The translations under genes and the position numbers were made by a program. From NCBI GenBank assembly GCA_017469645.1, contig JAFUFY010000030.1:1-64000 (forward strand): DNA of 64,000 nucleotides, in the 5' to 3' direction. The stretch's first letter is position 1. Each line of letters begins with the position of its first letter. Below, one piece after another: positions 18,656 through 27,217 of the stretch. Origin of the DNA: Campylobacter sp. (GTDB taxonomy: Bacteria; Campylobacterota; Campylobacteria; Campylobacterales; Campylobacteraceae). The notes under the pieces were generated by a model, which made no database searches, had not been told where the DNA came from, and saw nothing but the letters and a program-made list of their open reading frames with translations.

Positions 18656-19528
18656 TTACTTTGCCATTATTTTTGTGCTCAAAAGCGACCTTATCATCAT
18701 TTCACCTTTGGCTGTGAGCTTATTTAGCATTTTTTCATACGGCGGTAGCTCTTGCCAAATCGGCAACGCAACACCGCTTAATTTTTCAAGTGCGATTTTT
18801 GCTTCTTTGTGGCTTGAAATTCCGTCGATCAAGCCCAAATGCAAAGCATCATCAGCCAAAAACACCCTTGCGTTTGCCCACTCATCGCTTTTATTTGCGT
18901 CAAGTTTTCTAGCACTTGCCACTTCGCCAACGAAAAATTCATAGCTTTTATTAACCAAATTTTGCAAACTTTCACGCTCTTTTTCGCTCCATTTTCTCAT
19001 CATCGTTCCTGCTTCTTTAAACTCACCTGCCTTTACGACTTGTTCGCCGATACCGATTTTGTTAGCCAAATTTGAAATGTCAAATCCTTGCATAATCACG
19101 CCGATTGAGCCGATGAAGCTTCCTTTGTTTGCATAAATTTTTTCTGACCAAATTCCACTTAGCAAACTACCACTCGCCATTGTCCCACTTGCGTAGGCTA
19201 TAACTGGCTTTTGCGAATTTAGTGATTTTATCGCTTCTGAAATTTCTACGCTTGGACTAAGTGCGCCACCGGGACTATCGATATTTAGCAAGACGCCCTT
19301 TATAGCGTTATTTTCACTTGCTTCGTCTATTTTTTCTAAAATTTCAGTAGCGTCGATAATTTCTCCTTTTAAATCAATCTCGACCAAATTTGCATTTGAA
19401 TTTTGAACGCTTTCGCCCGAAAAGAAAATGATATAGACAATCAATAAAAATAGCAAAGCTTTAAAATGTTTGCCGATAAATGTTAGTGTCGCCGTAATCG
19501 GGGTAAAAATTTTCTTTAAAAATTGCAT
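18656..19528 (-). CDS. sppA: Signal peptide peptidase SppA, S49 family
   Basis: The 290-residue short-form SppA has one N-terminal membrane helix (about 23-41) and a periplasmic protease domain. The nucleophile Ser lies in GTMASGSLLSG and the catalytic Lys in VVKAGEFKEAG. LNIDSPGG marks the oxyanion region. It degrades leftover signal peptides. It overlaps the upstream deaminase by 13 nt, so they form one operon. Confidence 0.92.
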   Translation of the reverse strand: MQFLKKIFTPITATLTFIGKHFKALLFLLIVYIIFFSGESVQNSNANLVEIDLKGEIIDATEILEKIDEASENNAIKGVLLNIDSPGGALSPSVEISEAIKSLNSQKPVIAYASGTMASGSLLSGIWSEKIYANKGSFIGSIGVIMQGFDISNLANKIGIGEQVVKAGEFKEAGTMMRKWSEKERESLQNLVNKSYEFFVGEVASARKLDANKSDEWANARVFLADDALHLGLIDGISSHKEAKIALEKLSGVALPIWQELPPYEKMLNKLTAKGEMMIRSLLSTKIMAK

Positions 19529-20736
19529 TTTTGTCCTTTAATAAATAGTTCTTTTGCGTTTTTGTTTTGTAAGATTAGTTGTAGTGGAAGTTGGCTTAAA
19601 TTCGCCACTTCAAAGCCCTTAAAAATTGCGAAATCTGCGATTTTACCTTTTTCGATACTACCTAAATTTAGCCCAAGAGCCTTTGCTCCGCCGTTCGTGG
19701 CACAGTAGAGCAAAATTCGCGCTAGTTTTTCAACGGCGATATTTTCGTGCATAAATAAATTTGCTCTTAATTCGTCTAAAAAATTTAGGCTTAAATTTGA
19801 GCTAAGCCCGTCCGTGCCGATATTTAGGCTCAAATTTGAATTTAATATTTTACTTAAATTTAGTCTTTTTTTACTAAGAAGTCTGTTTGAGCGAGCGCAA
19901 GTCGTAACTGAGTGCAGCTTGGAATCAAATTCGTCAAATTCATTAGCCCAAACGCAATGGGTAAAAAGCGTTTTAACGCCCTTAAAATGGGCGATAAATT
20001 CGCTAGGCGTGTAAAATGGTTCTGGGTTTTTATTGAAATTTGAAAGCCATTTTTTAAACTCGCCCGTGCCGCTTTCAAGCCACTTTTTCTCGTGCGAACT
20101 CTCTAAAAAATGGGTTGAGATTATCAAATTTTCACGCCCAGCAAATTCGCAAACTTTTTTTGTCAGTTTTTCGTGTGTGGAGTAGGGCGAATGCACCGAA
20201 ACAGCAGGAATAAACATATCGCTTTTAAATTTTTGCGAATTTTCAAATCTAGCCATAAAATTTGCAAAATTTGCTTCTACGACACTTTCATTTGCTCCCA
20301 AAACTTCGTTAAAAAAGACAAATCTAGCTCCGCTTTTAGCGCAAATTTCAGCCTCTATGCCAAAGCTAGAAATCTCGCCGATAGTGCCAACTCCGCTTTT
20401 TTGCATGATTTTGATTTGCTTTGCAATCAAATTTTGCGTTGCTTTTTTCGAAAGTTTTGAGCGACTTTTAACGATACTGCCGACCCATTTTATAAAATCG
20501 CCGTAAATCAAGGTCGTGGCGTTTGCGCTAAATTCTAAATGCGTGTGCGTGTTGATAAAAGCAGGAAGCACAATGTCATTTGAAAAATCGTAAATTTGCG
20601 AATTTGGATATTTTTTTAACGCTTCTTTAAATTCGCAAATTTCGATGATTTTTTCGTCAAAAACGACTGATTTATCTTGTAAAATCGTAAATTTTTCATC
20701 GCATAAAAGTAAATATTTTGCTTTTAAAATTTTCAT
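19516..20736 (-). CDS. Aminodeoxyfutalosine deaminase-like amidohydrolase
   Basis: The 406-residue amidohydrolase has the metal motif THTHLEF, then [16 protein letters not shown] and IGTDGLSSN. This is the pattern of the Campylobacter/Helicobacter enzyme that deaminates 6-amino-6-deoxyfutalosine in menaquinone synthesis. The gene is divergent from aroQ. Substrate assignment rests on the conserved neighbourhood (sppA, aroQ) and general pattern; another amine-bearing substrate is possible. Confidence 0.75.
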   Translation of the reverse strand: MKILKAKYLLLCDEKFTILQDKSVVFDEKIIEICEFKEALKKYPNSQIYDFSNDIVLPAFINTHTHLEFSANATTLIYGDFIKWVGSIVKSRSKLSKKATQNLIAKQIKIMQKSGVGTIGEISSFGIEAEICAKSGARFVFFNEVLGANESVVEANFANFMARFENSQKFKSDMFIPAVSVHSPYSTHEKLTKKVCEFAGRENLIISTHFLESSHEKKWLESGTGEFKKWLSNFNKNPEPFYTPSEFIAHFKGVKTLFTHCVWANEFDEFDSKLHSVTTCARSNRLLSKKRLNLSKILNSNLSLNIGTDGLSSNLSLNFLDELRANLFMHENIAVEKLARILLYCATNGGAKALGLNLGSIEKGKIADFAIFKGFEVANLSQLPLQLILQNKNAKELFIKGQKCNF

Positions 20737-20754
20737 TTTTTACTCCAAATTGTG

Positions 20755-20760
20755 ATTATA
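20755..20760 (-). promoter_or_regulatory. -10 box of the deaminase-sppA operon
   Basis: On the minus strand GCTATAATC places TATAAT 19 nt before ATG 20736. It faces the aroQ -10 box at 20784. Confidence 0.5.
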
Positions 20761-20783
20761 GCAAGAATTTAGTTAGCTTTGGC

Positions 20784-20789
20784 TATAAT
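20784..20789 (+). promoter_or_regulatory. -10 box of aroQ
   Basis: GGCTATAATCG contains TATAAT 34 nt before ATG 20823. It rules out the far-upstream in-frame start at 20718. Confidence 0.55.
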
Positions 20790-20822
20790 CGCAATAAATT
20801 TTTTCAAAAAAAGGACACAAAA

Positions 20823-21293
20823 ATGAAAGTTATGGTAATTCAAGGACCAAATATCAATATGCTAGGACTTAGAGAACCCGGAATCTACGGCAGAATGAAA
20901 ATGGAGGATATTCACAAACAAATGAAAGCTGCCGCAGATCAAGCAGGGATCGAGATTGAATTTTTTCAAAGCAATTTCGAAGGCGAAATCGTGGATAAAA
21001 TTCAAGAGTGCCTTGGCACGGCTGATGGTATCATCATAAATCCTGCTGCTTATACGCATACTTCAATCGCCATTAGAGACGCTATTTCTGCGGTTGCACT
21101 TCCTACAATCGAAGTGCATATTTCAAATATCGCTAGAAGAGAAGAATTTAGAAAAGAAAGCCTTATCGCGCCTGTTACAGCAGGACAAATCATCGGCTTT
21201 GGGCCTGTTGGATACCACCTTGCGTTAATGGGAATGTTTCAAATTTTTGAACAAATAAAAGCGCTTCAAGCTGCACAAAACGAAGAGAAATGA
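20823..21293 (+). CDS. aroQ: Type II 3-dehydroquinate dehydratase
   Basis: The 156-residue enzyme performs the third shikimate step. Family motifs are [42 protein letters not shown] and VEVHISN-like [11 protein letters not shown] 20823 has AAAGGACA before it. It overlaps the pepQ start by 4 nt and begins an aroQ-pepQ-folK-flhG run. Confidence 0.95.
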   Translation: MKVMVIQGPNINMLGLREPGIYGRMKMEDIHKQMKAAADQAGIEIEFFQSNFEGEIVDKIQECLGTADGIIINPAAYTHTSIAIRDAISAVALPTIEVHISNIARREEFRKESLIAPVTAGQIIGFGPVGYHLALMGMFQIFEQIKALQAAQNEEK

Positions 21294-22312
21294 ATTATAT
21301 CTTAAAGGACGAAAACGCCGTATTTTACGAGTGCGGTTATAGTTGCGATAACGAAATTTTTTTGCGAGTGGGCGAAAAGGCGTTTTTTTTGACCGACGCA
21401 AGATACGGCATAGAAGCAAGAGAAAACATAGCCAATGCCGAAGTTATCGTAATAAATCGTCCTTTGATAAAAGAAGCTAGGCTTTTGCTTAGGCGTTTGG
21501 GTGTGAAGAATTTAGTTTTTGATCCAAACGATTTTAGCTATGCTGATTTTAAACTTTTAAGTGAAAATTTGCATATAAAATTCATGCCAAAACCCTTTTT
21601 TAGCAAAGAAAAACGCATTATCAAAAGTGCCGACGAAGTTGAAATTTTAAAAGGGGCGGCTAAATTTGGGGCTGAGTGTTTTGATGAATTTGCAAATTTT
21701 TTAAATTCACACGGCGAAAATTTAAGCGAAAAAGAGCTTTTTTACAATGCGAATTTGATTTTTACAAAAAAAGGCGAACTTGGGCTTTCTTTCGAGCCGA
21801 TAATCGCTCTTAATAAAAACGCCGCAAAGGCTCACGCTTTGCCTTGCGGGGATACTTTGAAAAAAGGCGATTTGCTTTTGCTTGATGCGGGGGTTAAGTT
21901 TAAAAGATACTGCTCTGATCGAACTAGAACGGCTTTGTATGACGGAAATTTAAAATTCTCAAAAGAGCAGAAATTTGCAAATTCAAAAATGCAAGAAATT
22001 TATGAGATCGTCAAAGAAGCGCAAAGCTTAGCCATAAAAGCGGTAAGACCTGGAATTTTAGCTAGTGATGTGGATTTTGCCGCAAGAGAATTTATAAAAA
22101 AATGTGGATTTGAAAAAGAGTTTTTTCATAGCACGGGTCATGGCGTAGGTATCGATATACACGAATTTCCTGTGATAAATTCAAAAAGCAAAACTATTTT
22201 GCAAGAAGGCATGGTTTTTAGCGTAGAACCGGGGATTTATCTGCAAGATGAATTTGGCGTAAGAATCGAAGATGTCGTCGTAGTCACGAAAAACGGGTGC
22301 GAGATACTATGA
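21290..22312 (+). CDS. pepQ: Xaa-Pro aminopeptidase, M24 family
   Basis: The 340-residue pita-bread metallopeptidase has the five metal ligands in order: [19 protein letters not shown] (two Asp), [13 protein letters not shown] (His), VEPGIYL (Glu) and RIEDVVV (Glu). It cleaves the residue before proline. The gene overlaps aroQ and folK by 4 nt each, matching the ancestral order in Campylobacterota. Confidence 0.9.
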   Translation: MNYILKDENAVFYECGYSCDNEIFLRVGEKAFFLTDARYGIEARENIANAEVIVINRPLIKEARLLLRRLGVKNLVFDPNDFSYADFKLLSENLHIKFMPKPFFSKEKRIIKSADEVEILKGAAKFGAECFDEFANFLNSHGENLSEKELFYNANLIFTKKGELGLSFEPIIALNKNAAKAHALPCGDTLKKGDLLLLDAGVKFKRYCSDRTRTALYDGNLKFSKEQKFANSKMQEIYEIVKEAQSLAIKAVRPGILASDVDFAAREFIKKCGFEKEFFHSTGHGVGIDIHEFPVINSKSKTILQEGMVFSVEPGIYLQDEFGVRIEDVVVVTKNGCEIL

Positions 22313-22812
22313 ATTTAACTATCAAAAATAACGATTTTTACGAATTTAGCGATGCGATTAAATTTATAAAAAGTTCGTTTTTCCCGTTTTTTAGGGCTAA
22401 AAAACGCTATTTTAAGGGCGAATTTGTGCTTGGAATCGGCGGAAATATCGGCAATGTAAAAAATAGATTTGAGAAATTTTTTATGAATTTAAAAAACGAC
22501 AAACGATTTTTTGTGACGCAAAACTCAGTGATTTTGAAAAACAGAGCTTTTGGCTACACTAAGCAAGATGATTTTTTAAACGCCGTTATGTTTGTGCAAA
22601 CTTCGCTAAGCCCGAATGCGACGCTAAAAATCATGCAACGATATGAGCTTAAATTCGGTCGCAAAAGAAGCTTTAAAAACGCCCCAAGAACGCTTGATTT
22701 GGATATTTTGTATTTTGATAAAAAAGTTAGAAAATCGCCAAGGCTCATTTTACCGCATTACGGCGTAAATGAGCGAATAAGCGTAATTTTACCGCTAGGA
22801 CTTATGAGATGA
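22309..22812 (+). CDS. folK: Hydroxymethyldihydropterin pyrophosphokinase
   Basis: The protein has 167 residues from ATG 22309, which overlaps the pepQ stop (ATGA). A GTG at 22297 is possible but unneeded. HPPK motifs are LGIGGNIGNV and GRKRSFKNAPRTLDLDIL, with a long N-terminal extension seen in this phylum. It makes a folate precursor. In flagellated relatives flhF follows folK; here flhG follows at once. Confidence 0.9.
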   Translation: MNLTIKNNDFYEFSDAIKFIKSSFFPFFRAKKRYFKGEFVLGIGGNIGNVKNRFEKFFMNLKNDKRFFVTQNSVILKNRAFGYTKQDDFLNAVMFVQTSLSPNATLKIMQRYELKFGRKRSFKNAPRTLDLDILYFDKKVRKSPRLILPHYGVNERISVILPLGLMR

Positions 22813-23606
22813 CGAAAATAATAGCTTTAACAAGTGGCAAAGGCGGAGTCGGAAAAAGCCAAATAGCTGCAAATTTAGCTTACATTTTATCTGAAAATGG
22901 CTATAAAACGGCACTTTTGGAAGTTTCAGATTTGCCGAATTTAGACATAATAATAAATGCAAAAAGTGGGGCAAATTTGGCAAATTTTATAGGCGAAGAG
23001 TGCGGCATAGACGATTTGTTTAATGAAATCAATCAAAATTTGTATTTTATCGCAAGCGAAGGCAGTGAATTTGATAAATTTAGCGACGAATCTGTGCTTA
23101 AAGAAGTTTTTTCTAGTCTGAAAAATAGGGACTTTTTTGATTTTATCATTATTGATTGTGCTAACGGTAATTTTAATGCCTTGCAGAATATTATGAATAA
23201 TGCAGATGAAAATATTATAGTTACAATGCCCCAACCAGCCGCCATTAGCGGTGCTTACGCTATGATGAAATTATCTAGCAAGAGTGATTTTTTATTTATA
23301 GTAAATTTTGCAAAAAACGAAGAAGAAGCTGTTTTGGTTTTTGAAAATCTCAAAAAAGTGGCAAAAAATAATATAAAAAATTCGCTAAATTTAAATCTTT
23401 TGGGATTTATGAAAAAAAGCGATATTGTTGGCGTTTGTGCAAAATCAAGAACGCTGTTTTGTGATGAATTTGAGTATTCAAACCCAAGTTTTGAGTTAAA
23501 GCAAATCGCTTCTAGGTTGCTCGTAAAAATGGGCTTTAAAGGGCTTGATATAAGAAAAATAAAATGTATAAAAGGCTTTTTAAACAGACTTTGTAATTTT
23601 GTATAA
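22809..23606 (+). CDS. flhG: Orphan FlhG/MinD-like ATPase, degenerate
   Basis: The 265-residue P-loop ATPase has the deviant Walker A SGKGGVGKSQ (residues 9-18, signature Lys11 kept) and the Walker-B-like FIIIDCANG. The downstream half matches FlhG well (PQPAAISGAYAMMK, VFENLKKVA). Two things are missing. The switch-I DxD that should follow strand 2 reads EVS (38-40) with a one-residue gap, and the N-terminal DQAxxLR-type helix that activates FlhF is absent. FlhF itself is not upstream and no fliA or fliM follows. FlhG normally sets flagellar number; here it is either decaying or reused. Confidence 0.85.
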   Translation: MTKIIALTSGKGGVGKSQIAANLAYILSENGYKTALLEVSDLPNLDIIINAKSGANLANFIGEECGIDDLFNEINQNLYFIASEGSEFDKFSDESVLKEVFSSLKNRDFFDFIIIDCANGNFNALQNIMNNADENIIVTMPQPAAISGAYAMMKLSSKSDFLFIVNFAKNEEEAVLVFENLKKVAKNNIKNSLNLNLLGFMKKSDIVGVCAKSRTLFCDEFEYSNPSFELKQIASRLLVKMGFKGLDIRKIKCIKGFLNRLCNFV

Positions 23607-23616
23607 AAGAGAAAAT

Positions 23617-24234
23617 ATGAAAATAAAGACGATCTTAAAAGATATAAAAAGCGTTACGGAGATTTTAGATTTTCCGCATAAAAGCGTTACGATTTTCGGC
23701 TCTGCTAGGTTTGACGGACGAAATCATTATACAAAGGAAGCTAGAAAAGTTGCGAGTGAATTTGCAAAAATGGATTATGTCGTTATGACTGGTGGTGGCG
23801 GCGGCATAATGGAAGGTGCAAATCGTGGGGCTTACGAAGTAAATAAAGAACTAAGTTATGGTTTAAATATATTTTTGCCGTTTGAACAAAGTAGCAATAA
23901 ATATGCCACGAAAAATATCCAGTTTTCGGCATTTGCGTTGCGAAAATATGCACTTATGAATAAAAGCAAGATTTTCGTCATTTTTCCGGGCGGATTTGGG
24001 ACGATGGACGAGCTTTTTGAATTGCTAGTTTTGGTGCAGGTCGGCTTTAAAAGTAGGTGCAAAATTTATCTTTTCGATAGCGATTTTTACGCACCTTTGG
24101 TCGAATTTTTCAAAAAATCTTTGCTAAAAAATAAAACTATAAGCGAAGAAAATTTAGAACTTTTTAGGCTGGTTGATAGTGTAGAAGAAATCATTAATGA
24201 TGTTAAACTGGCGTTAAAAAAAGAAGAAATTTAA
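23617..24234 (+). CDS. LOG-family nucleoside monophosphate phosphoribohydrolase
   Basis: The 205-residue protein has the LOG motifs GGGGGIMEGANRGA and PGGFGTMDELFE (PGGxGTxxE). Such enzymes cleave a base from nucleoside 5'-monophosphates. Bacterial ones are often mislabelled lysine decarboxylase. ATG 23617 with AAGAGAAA upstream is preferred over TTG 23599. The gene stands where fliA would be expected in flagellated relatives. Confidence 0.88.
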   Translation: MKIKTILKDIKSVTEILDFPHKSVTIFGSARFDGRNHYTKEARKVASEFAKMDYVVMTGGGGGIMEGANRGAYEVNKELSYGLNIFLPFEQSSNKYATKNIQFSAFALRKYALMNKSKIFVIFPGGFGTMDELFELLVLVQVGFKSRCKIYLFDSDFYAPLVEFFKKSLLKNKTISEENLELFRLVDSVEEIINDVKLALKKEEI

Positions 24235-24520
24235 TAAAATTCTATAAATTTCAAATCAAATTATCAAGAATTCTTGTTTTGGCTATATAAAAATACAATT
24301 TAGTTTTTTAAATTTTTTTAAAGTCATTTTTTAATTATAAATCATAAAATATATAGTAATTTACTTTATAAAATATTAAAAAATTTATAAAAATTTTTTT
24401 CAAAAAAAATGATAAAATTTTTTGAAAAAAATTTTAATAGTGTGATTTAATTAACTTTATAATATCGATATTTAGTAAAAAATAATATTTTTTAAATATA
24501 ATATAGTAATAAAATATAGC

Positions 24521-24549
24521 TTGACAGATAAAAAAAATTTTTGTAATAT
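24521..24549 (+). promoter_or_regulatory. Consensus sigma70 promoter of the ABC/CooS operon
   Basis: TTGACA (24521-24526), a 17-nt spacer and TAATAT (24544-24549) with a TG just upstream. Most promoters in this window lack a -35 box, so this near-perfect one stands out. Transcription would begin near 24556, leaving a leader of about 197 nt before ATG 24753. Confidence 0.75.
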
Positions 24550-24638
24550 TCTATAAAATTTTATAATTTAAAAAATAATATATTAAAATAATATTTATTT
24601 ATATAATTATAAATTTAAAAACTAATCAAGGATAAAAG

Positions 24639-24695
24639 ATGATTTTTTGTGATCTTATCAAATATCATTTAGGCGGAATAATCAGTTTAATGTGA
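24639..24695 (+). CDS. Possible 18-residue leader peptide upstream of the ABC operon
   Basis: AAGGATAAAAG precedes ATG 24639, and the frame reads MIFCDLIKYHLGGIISLM then TGA. It lies wholly within the leader of the following operon, 58 nt before the substrate-binding-protein gene. The good ribosome-binding site suggests it is translated. A role in attenuation is only a guess. The rest of 24235-24752 is very A/T-rich, with nothing else recognisable. Confidence 0.45.
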   Translation: MIFCDLIKYHLGGIISLM

Positions 24696-24752
24696 TATTT
24701 AAATTTATAAAAATAAAACAAATAAAATAAAAAATTCAAAGAAAGGAAAATT

Positions 24753-25664
24753 ATGAAAAAAATTGGTTTATTTTTAGTATTTCTTATAATGATAACTACT
24801 TTTGTATGGTCTGCAAACAGCACTGAAAAAAAAGTAAAAATAGCATATTTGCCTATAACGCATTCATTGGCTCTTTTGCAAACGGCAAAAGAGTTACAAG
24901 AACAAAACGGAGTTAAAGTTGAATTGGTAAAGTATGGTTCTTGGCCAGAACTTTTGGATGCATTAAATACTGGTAAGGTTGATGGAGCTTCTGTTTTGAT
25001 TGAACTTGCTATGAAATCAAAAGAAAATGGAGCAAAAATCAAAGCCGTTGCATTAGGTCATAAGGACGGAAATGTGGTAATAGTATCAAAAAATATAAAT
25101 AATGTAAGTGATTTAAAAGGTAAAACTTTTGCCATACCGCACCGCCAGTCTTCACATCATATACTTTTACAAGATACTCTTAAAAGAGGCGGTTTAAGCA
25201 CTGCTGATATAAATTTAGTAGAATTACCGCCTACTGAAATGCCATCGGCTCTTGCAAGTGGAACAATAGACGGATATAGCGTAGCAGAGCCTTTTGGTGC
25301 CATTTCTGTTGCAATAGGAACCGGAAAGGTTCTTTTTACATCCGAAGAGTTATGGGAAAATTCACTTTGTTGTGCCCTTGTTTTTACGGATGAATTTATA
25401 AATTCAAATGAAAATATAGCCAAAAAGATATTATCGGATTATAAAAAAGCCGGTAAAAGTTTAAATATAGAAAACGCAAAAAAGATAGCAAAAGAATTTT
25501 TTAAACAAAAAGATGAGGTTTTAGATATTTCTTTACAGTGGATTGCTTATGATGATTTAGAGATTACAAAAGATACTTACGAAGAACTTGTAAAAAAGGT
25601 CAAAGAGTATAAATTATCGGATAATCCACCTAGTTATGATGATTTTGTTAGAAATGATTTATAA
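24753..25664 (+). CDS. NitT/TauT-type ABC transporter substrate-binding protein
   Basis: The 303-residue periplasmic protein has a signal peptide (MKKIGLFLVFLIMITTFVWSA) and the two-lobe fold of the SsuA/TauA/NrtA/NMT1 group: KVKIAYLPITHSLALLQTA, LLDALNTGKVDGA, LKGKTFAIPHRQSSHHILLQ and ALASGTIDGYSVAEPFGA. It has no lipobox, so it is probably soluble. AAAGGAAA precedes the ATG. The ligand cannot be told; the family binds sulfonates, nitrate, bicarbonate, pyrimidine precursors and others. It is the first large gene of a four-gene operon ending in a CooS homologue. Confidence 0.88.
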   Translation: MKKIGLFLVFLIMITTFVWSANSTEKKVKIAYLPITHSLALLQTAKELQEQNGVKVELVKYGSWPELLDALNTGKVDGASVLIELAMKSKENGAKIKAVALGHKDGNVVIVSKNINNVSDLKGKTFAIPHRQSSHHILLQDTLKRGGLSTADINLVELPPTEMPSALASGTIDGYSVAEPFGAISVAIGTGKVLFTSEELWENSLCCALVFTDEFINSNENIAKKILSDYKKAGKSLNIENAKKIAKEFFKQKDEVLDISLQWIAYDDLEITKDTYEELVKKVKEYKLSDNPPSYDDFVRNDL

Positions 25665-25673
25665 GTATTAAAC

Positions 25674-26435
25674 ATGAAAACAATATTGTCAGTTAGATAT
25701 AGTGTTATTTCTATTGTTTTTTTGATAGGAATTTGGGAACTATTGTTTTTGATAAGCGATTATAGTCCTATGCTTTTTCCTTCCCCGTTACATGCTCTAA
25801 AAGCATTGATAGAAATTAGCAAGGACGGATCGCTGTTTGTGAGCATAGGCGTTAGCTTATATCGTTTTTTTGCAGGATATATTAGTGCTTGTTTGATTGC
25901 CGTAATTCTCGGACTTTTTTTGGGTAGATATATGAATTTATTTAAATATATAAATCCGTCATTGCAACTTTTACGACCCATTTCGCCGACGGCTTGGACA
26001 CCTTTTATAGTTTTATTATTTGGTATAGGCGATATTCCTGCTATCGCCATAATTTTTATAGCAGCGTTTTTTCCGGTTTTGTTATCTACTGTTTCAGCTG
26101 TGGTAAATGTGGATCAAATTTATTTTAAAGTAGCTAAAAATTTTGGAATTTTCGGATTTAGTTTTATTAGCAAAGTTCTATTTCCAGCAGCATTTCCAGG
26201 GATTGCAAACGGAATTCGCCTAGCGTTAGGTAGTGCATGGATATTTTTAGTAACTGGTGAAATGGTAGGAGCGCAATCGGGTCTTGGTTATCAAATAATA
26301 GATGCAAGAAATGAAATTAGAGCAGATATTTTACTTGCTACTATTTTTGTCATAGGTTTAATCGGTTTGATTTTAGACACTCTTCTTAAATTTGTGGAAA
26401 AAAGAATTTTAAGGTTTTGGGGAGATACAAAATAA
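25674..26435 (+). CDS. NitT/TauT-type ABC transporter permease
   Basis: The 253-residue protein has about six membrane helices and the BPD inner-membrane EAA-type loop near 155-190 (AKNFGIFGFSFISKVLFPAAFPGIANGIRLALG in pieces). This matches SsuC/TauC permeases. It follows the binding-protein gene by 9 nt and overlaps the ATPase start by one base (TAATG). Confidence 0.88.
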   Translation: MKTILSVRYSVISIVFLIGIWELLFLISDYSPMLFPSPLHALKALIEISKDGSLFVSIGVSLYRFFAGYISACLIAVILGLFLGRYMNLFKYINPSLQLLRPISPTAWTPFIVLLFGIGDIPAIAIIFIAAFFPVLLSTVSAVVNVDQIYFKVAKNFGIFGFSFISKVLFPAAFPGIANGIRLALGSAWIFLVTGEMVGAQSGLGYQIIDARNEIRADILLATIFVIGLIGLILDTLLKFVEKRILRFWGDTK

Positions 26436-27208
26436 TGTCTTACATAGAAATTAAAAATGCAAGTAAAACATTTTTACAAAACACAATCGAATTCGTTGCT
26501 TTTAAAGATATAAATTTAAATATAGAAAAAGGAGAACTTATCTGTCTTTTAGGGCCTTCTGGTTGTGGGAAAAGCACTTTGCTTAATGCTATGGCTGGAT
26601 TTGATGTAGTAAATTTCGGAAGTATTGTAATTGACGGTAAGGAAGTAAAAAAACCGACACCTAAAAATGTAACAATTTTTCAAAATTACGGACTTTTGCC
26701 TTGGCGAAGCGTTTTAAAAAATGTTGAATTTGGATTAGAATTTAAAAAAATATCTAAACATGAAAGAAGCGAAATAGCTAAAAAATATATAGAACTAGTT
26801 GGATTAACAAATTTTATTGATTATTATCCAAATAGGCTTTCTGGAGGTATGCAACAAAGAGTAGCCATAGCAAGAGCTTTTGCTGCAAATCCAGATATTT
26901 TGTTTATGGACGAACCGTTTGGGGCATTAGACGCGATAACGAGAATGAAATTACAAGATGATATAAACCAAATTTGCCAAAACGAGAAAAAAACCATAAT
27001 TTTCGTAACACACGATATAGAAGAAGCTGTATTTTTGGCAGATAGAATTGTCGTAATGACTCCAAATCCCGGAAAAATAAAAAGTATAGTAAAAGTTCCT
27101 ATGAGTCATTATAGAGATCGCACAAGCAGAGATTTTTTAGTTATAAGAGACAAAATTTTTGAACTATTTAATCTAAAAACAAATGATTATATAGAATATA
27201 ATATTTAA
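26435..27208 (+). CDS. NitT/TauT-type ABC transporter ATPase
   Basis: The protein has 257 residues from ATG 26435, which overlaps the permease stop. Walker A GPSGCGKST, Q-loop IFQNYGLLPWRS, signature LSGGMQQR, Walker B LFMDEPFGALD and H-loop VTHDIEEA are all intact. The Q-loop and D-loop wording is that of SsuB/TauB ATPases. It powers the importer encoded by the two preceding genes. Confidence 0.93.
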   Translation: MSYIEIKNASKTFLQNTIEFVAFKDINLNIEKGELICLLGPSGCGKSTLLNAMAGFDVVNFGSIVIDGKEVKKPTPKNVTIFQNYGLLPWRSVLKNVEFGLEFKKISKHERSEIAKKYIELVGLTNFIDYYPNRLSGGMQQRVAIARAFAANPDILFMDEPFGALDAITRMKLQDDINQICQNEKKTIIFVTHDIEEAVFLADRIVVMTPNPGKIKSIVKVPMSHYRDRTSRDFLVIRDKIFELFNLKTNDYIEYNI

Positions 27209-27217
27209 GGGGTTGTT

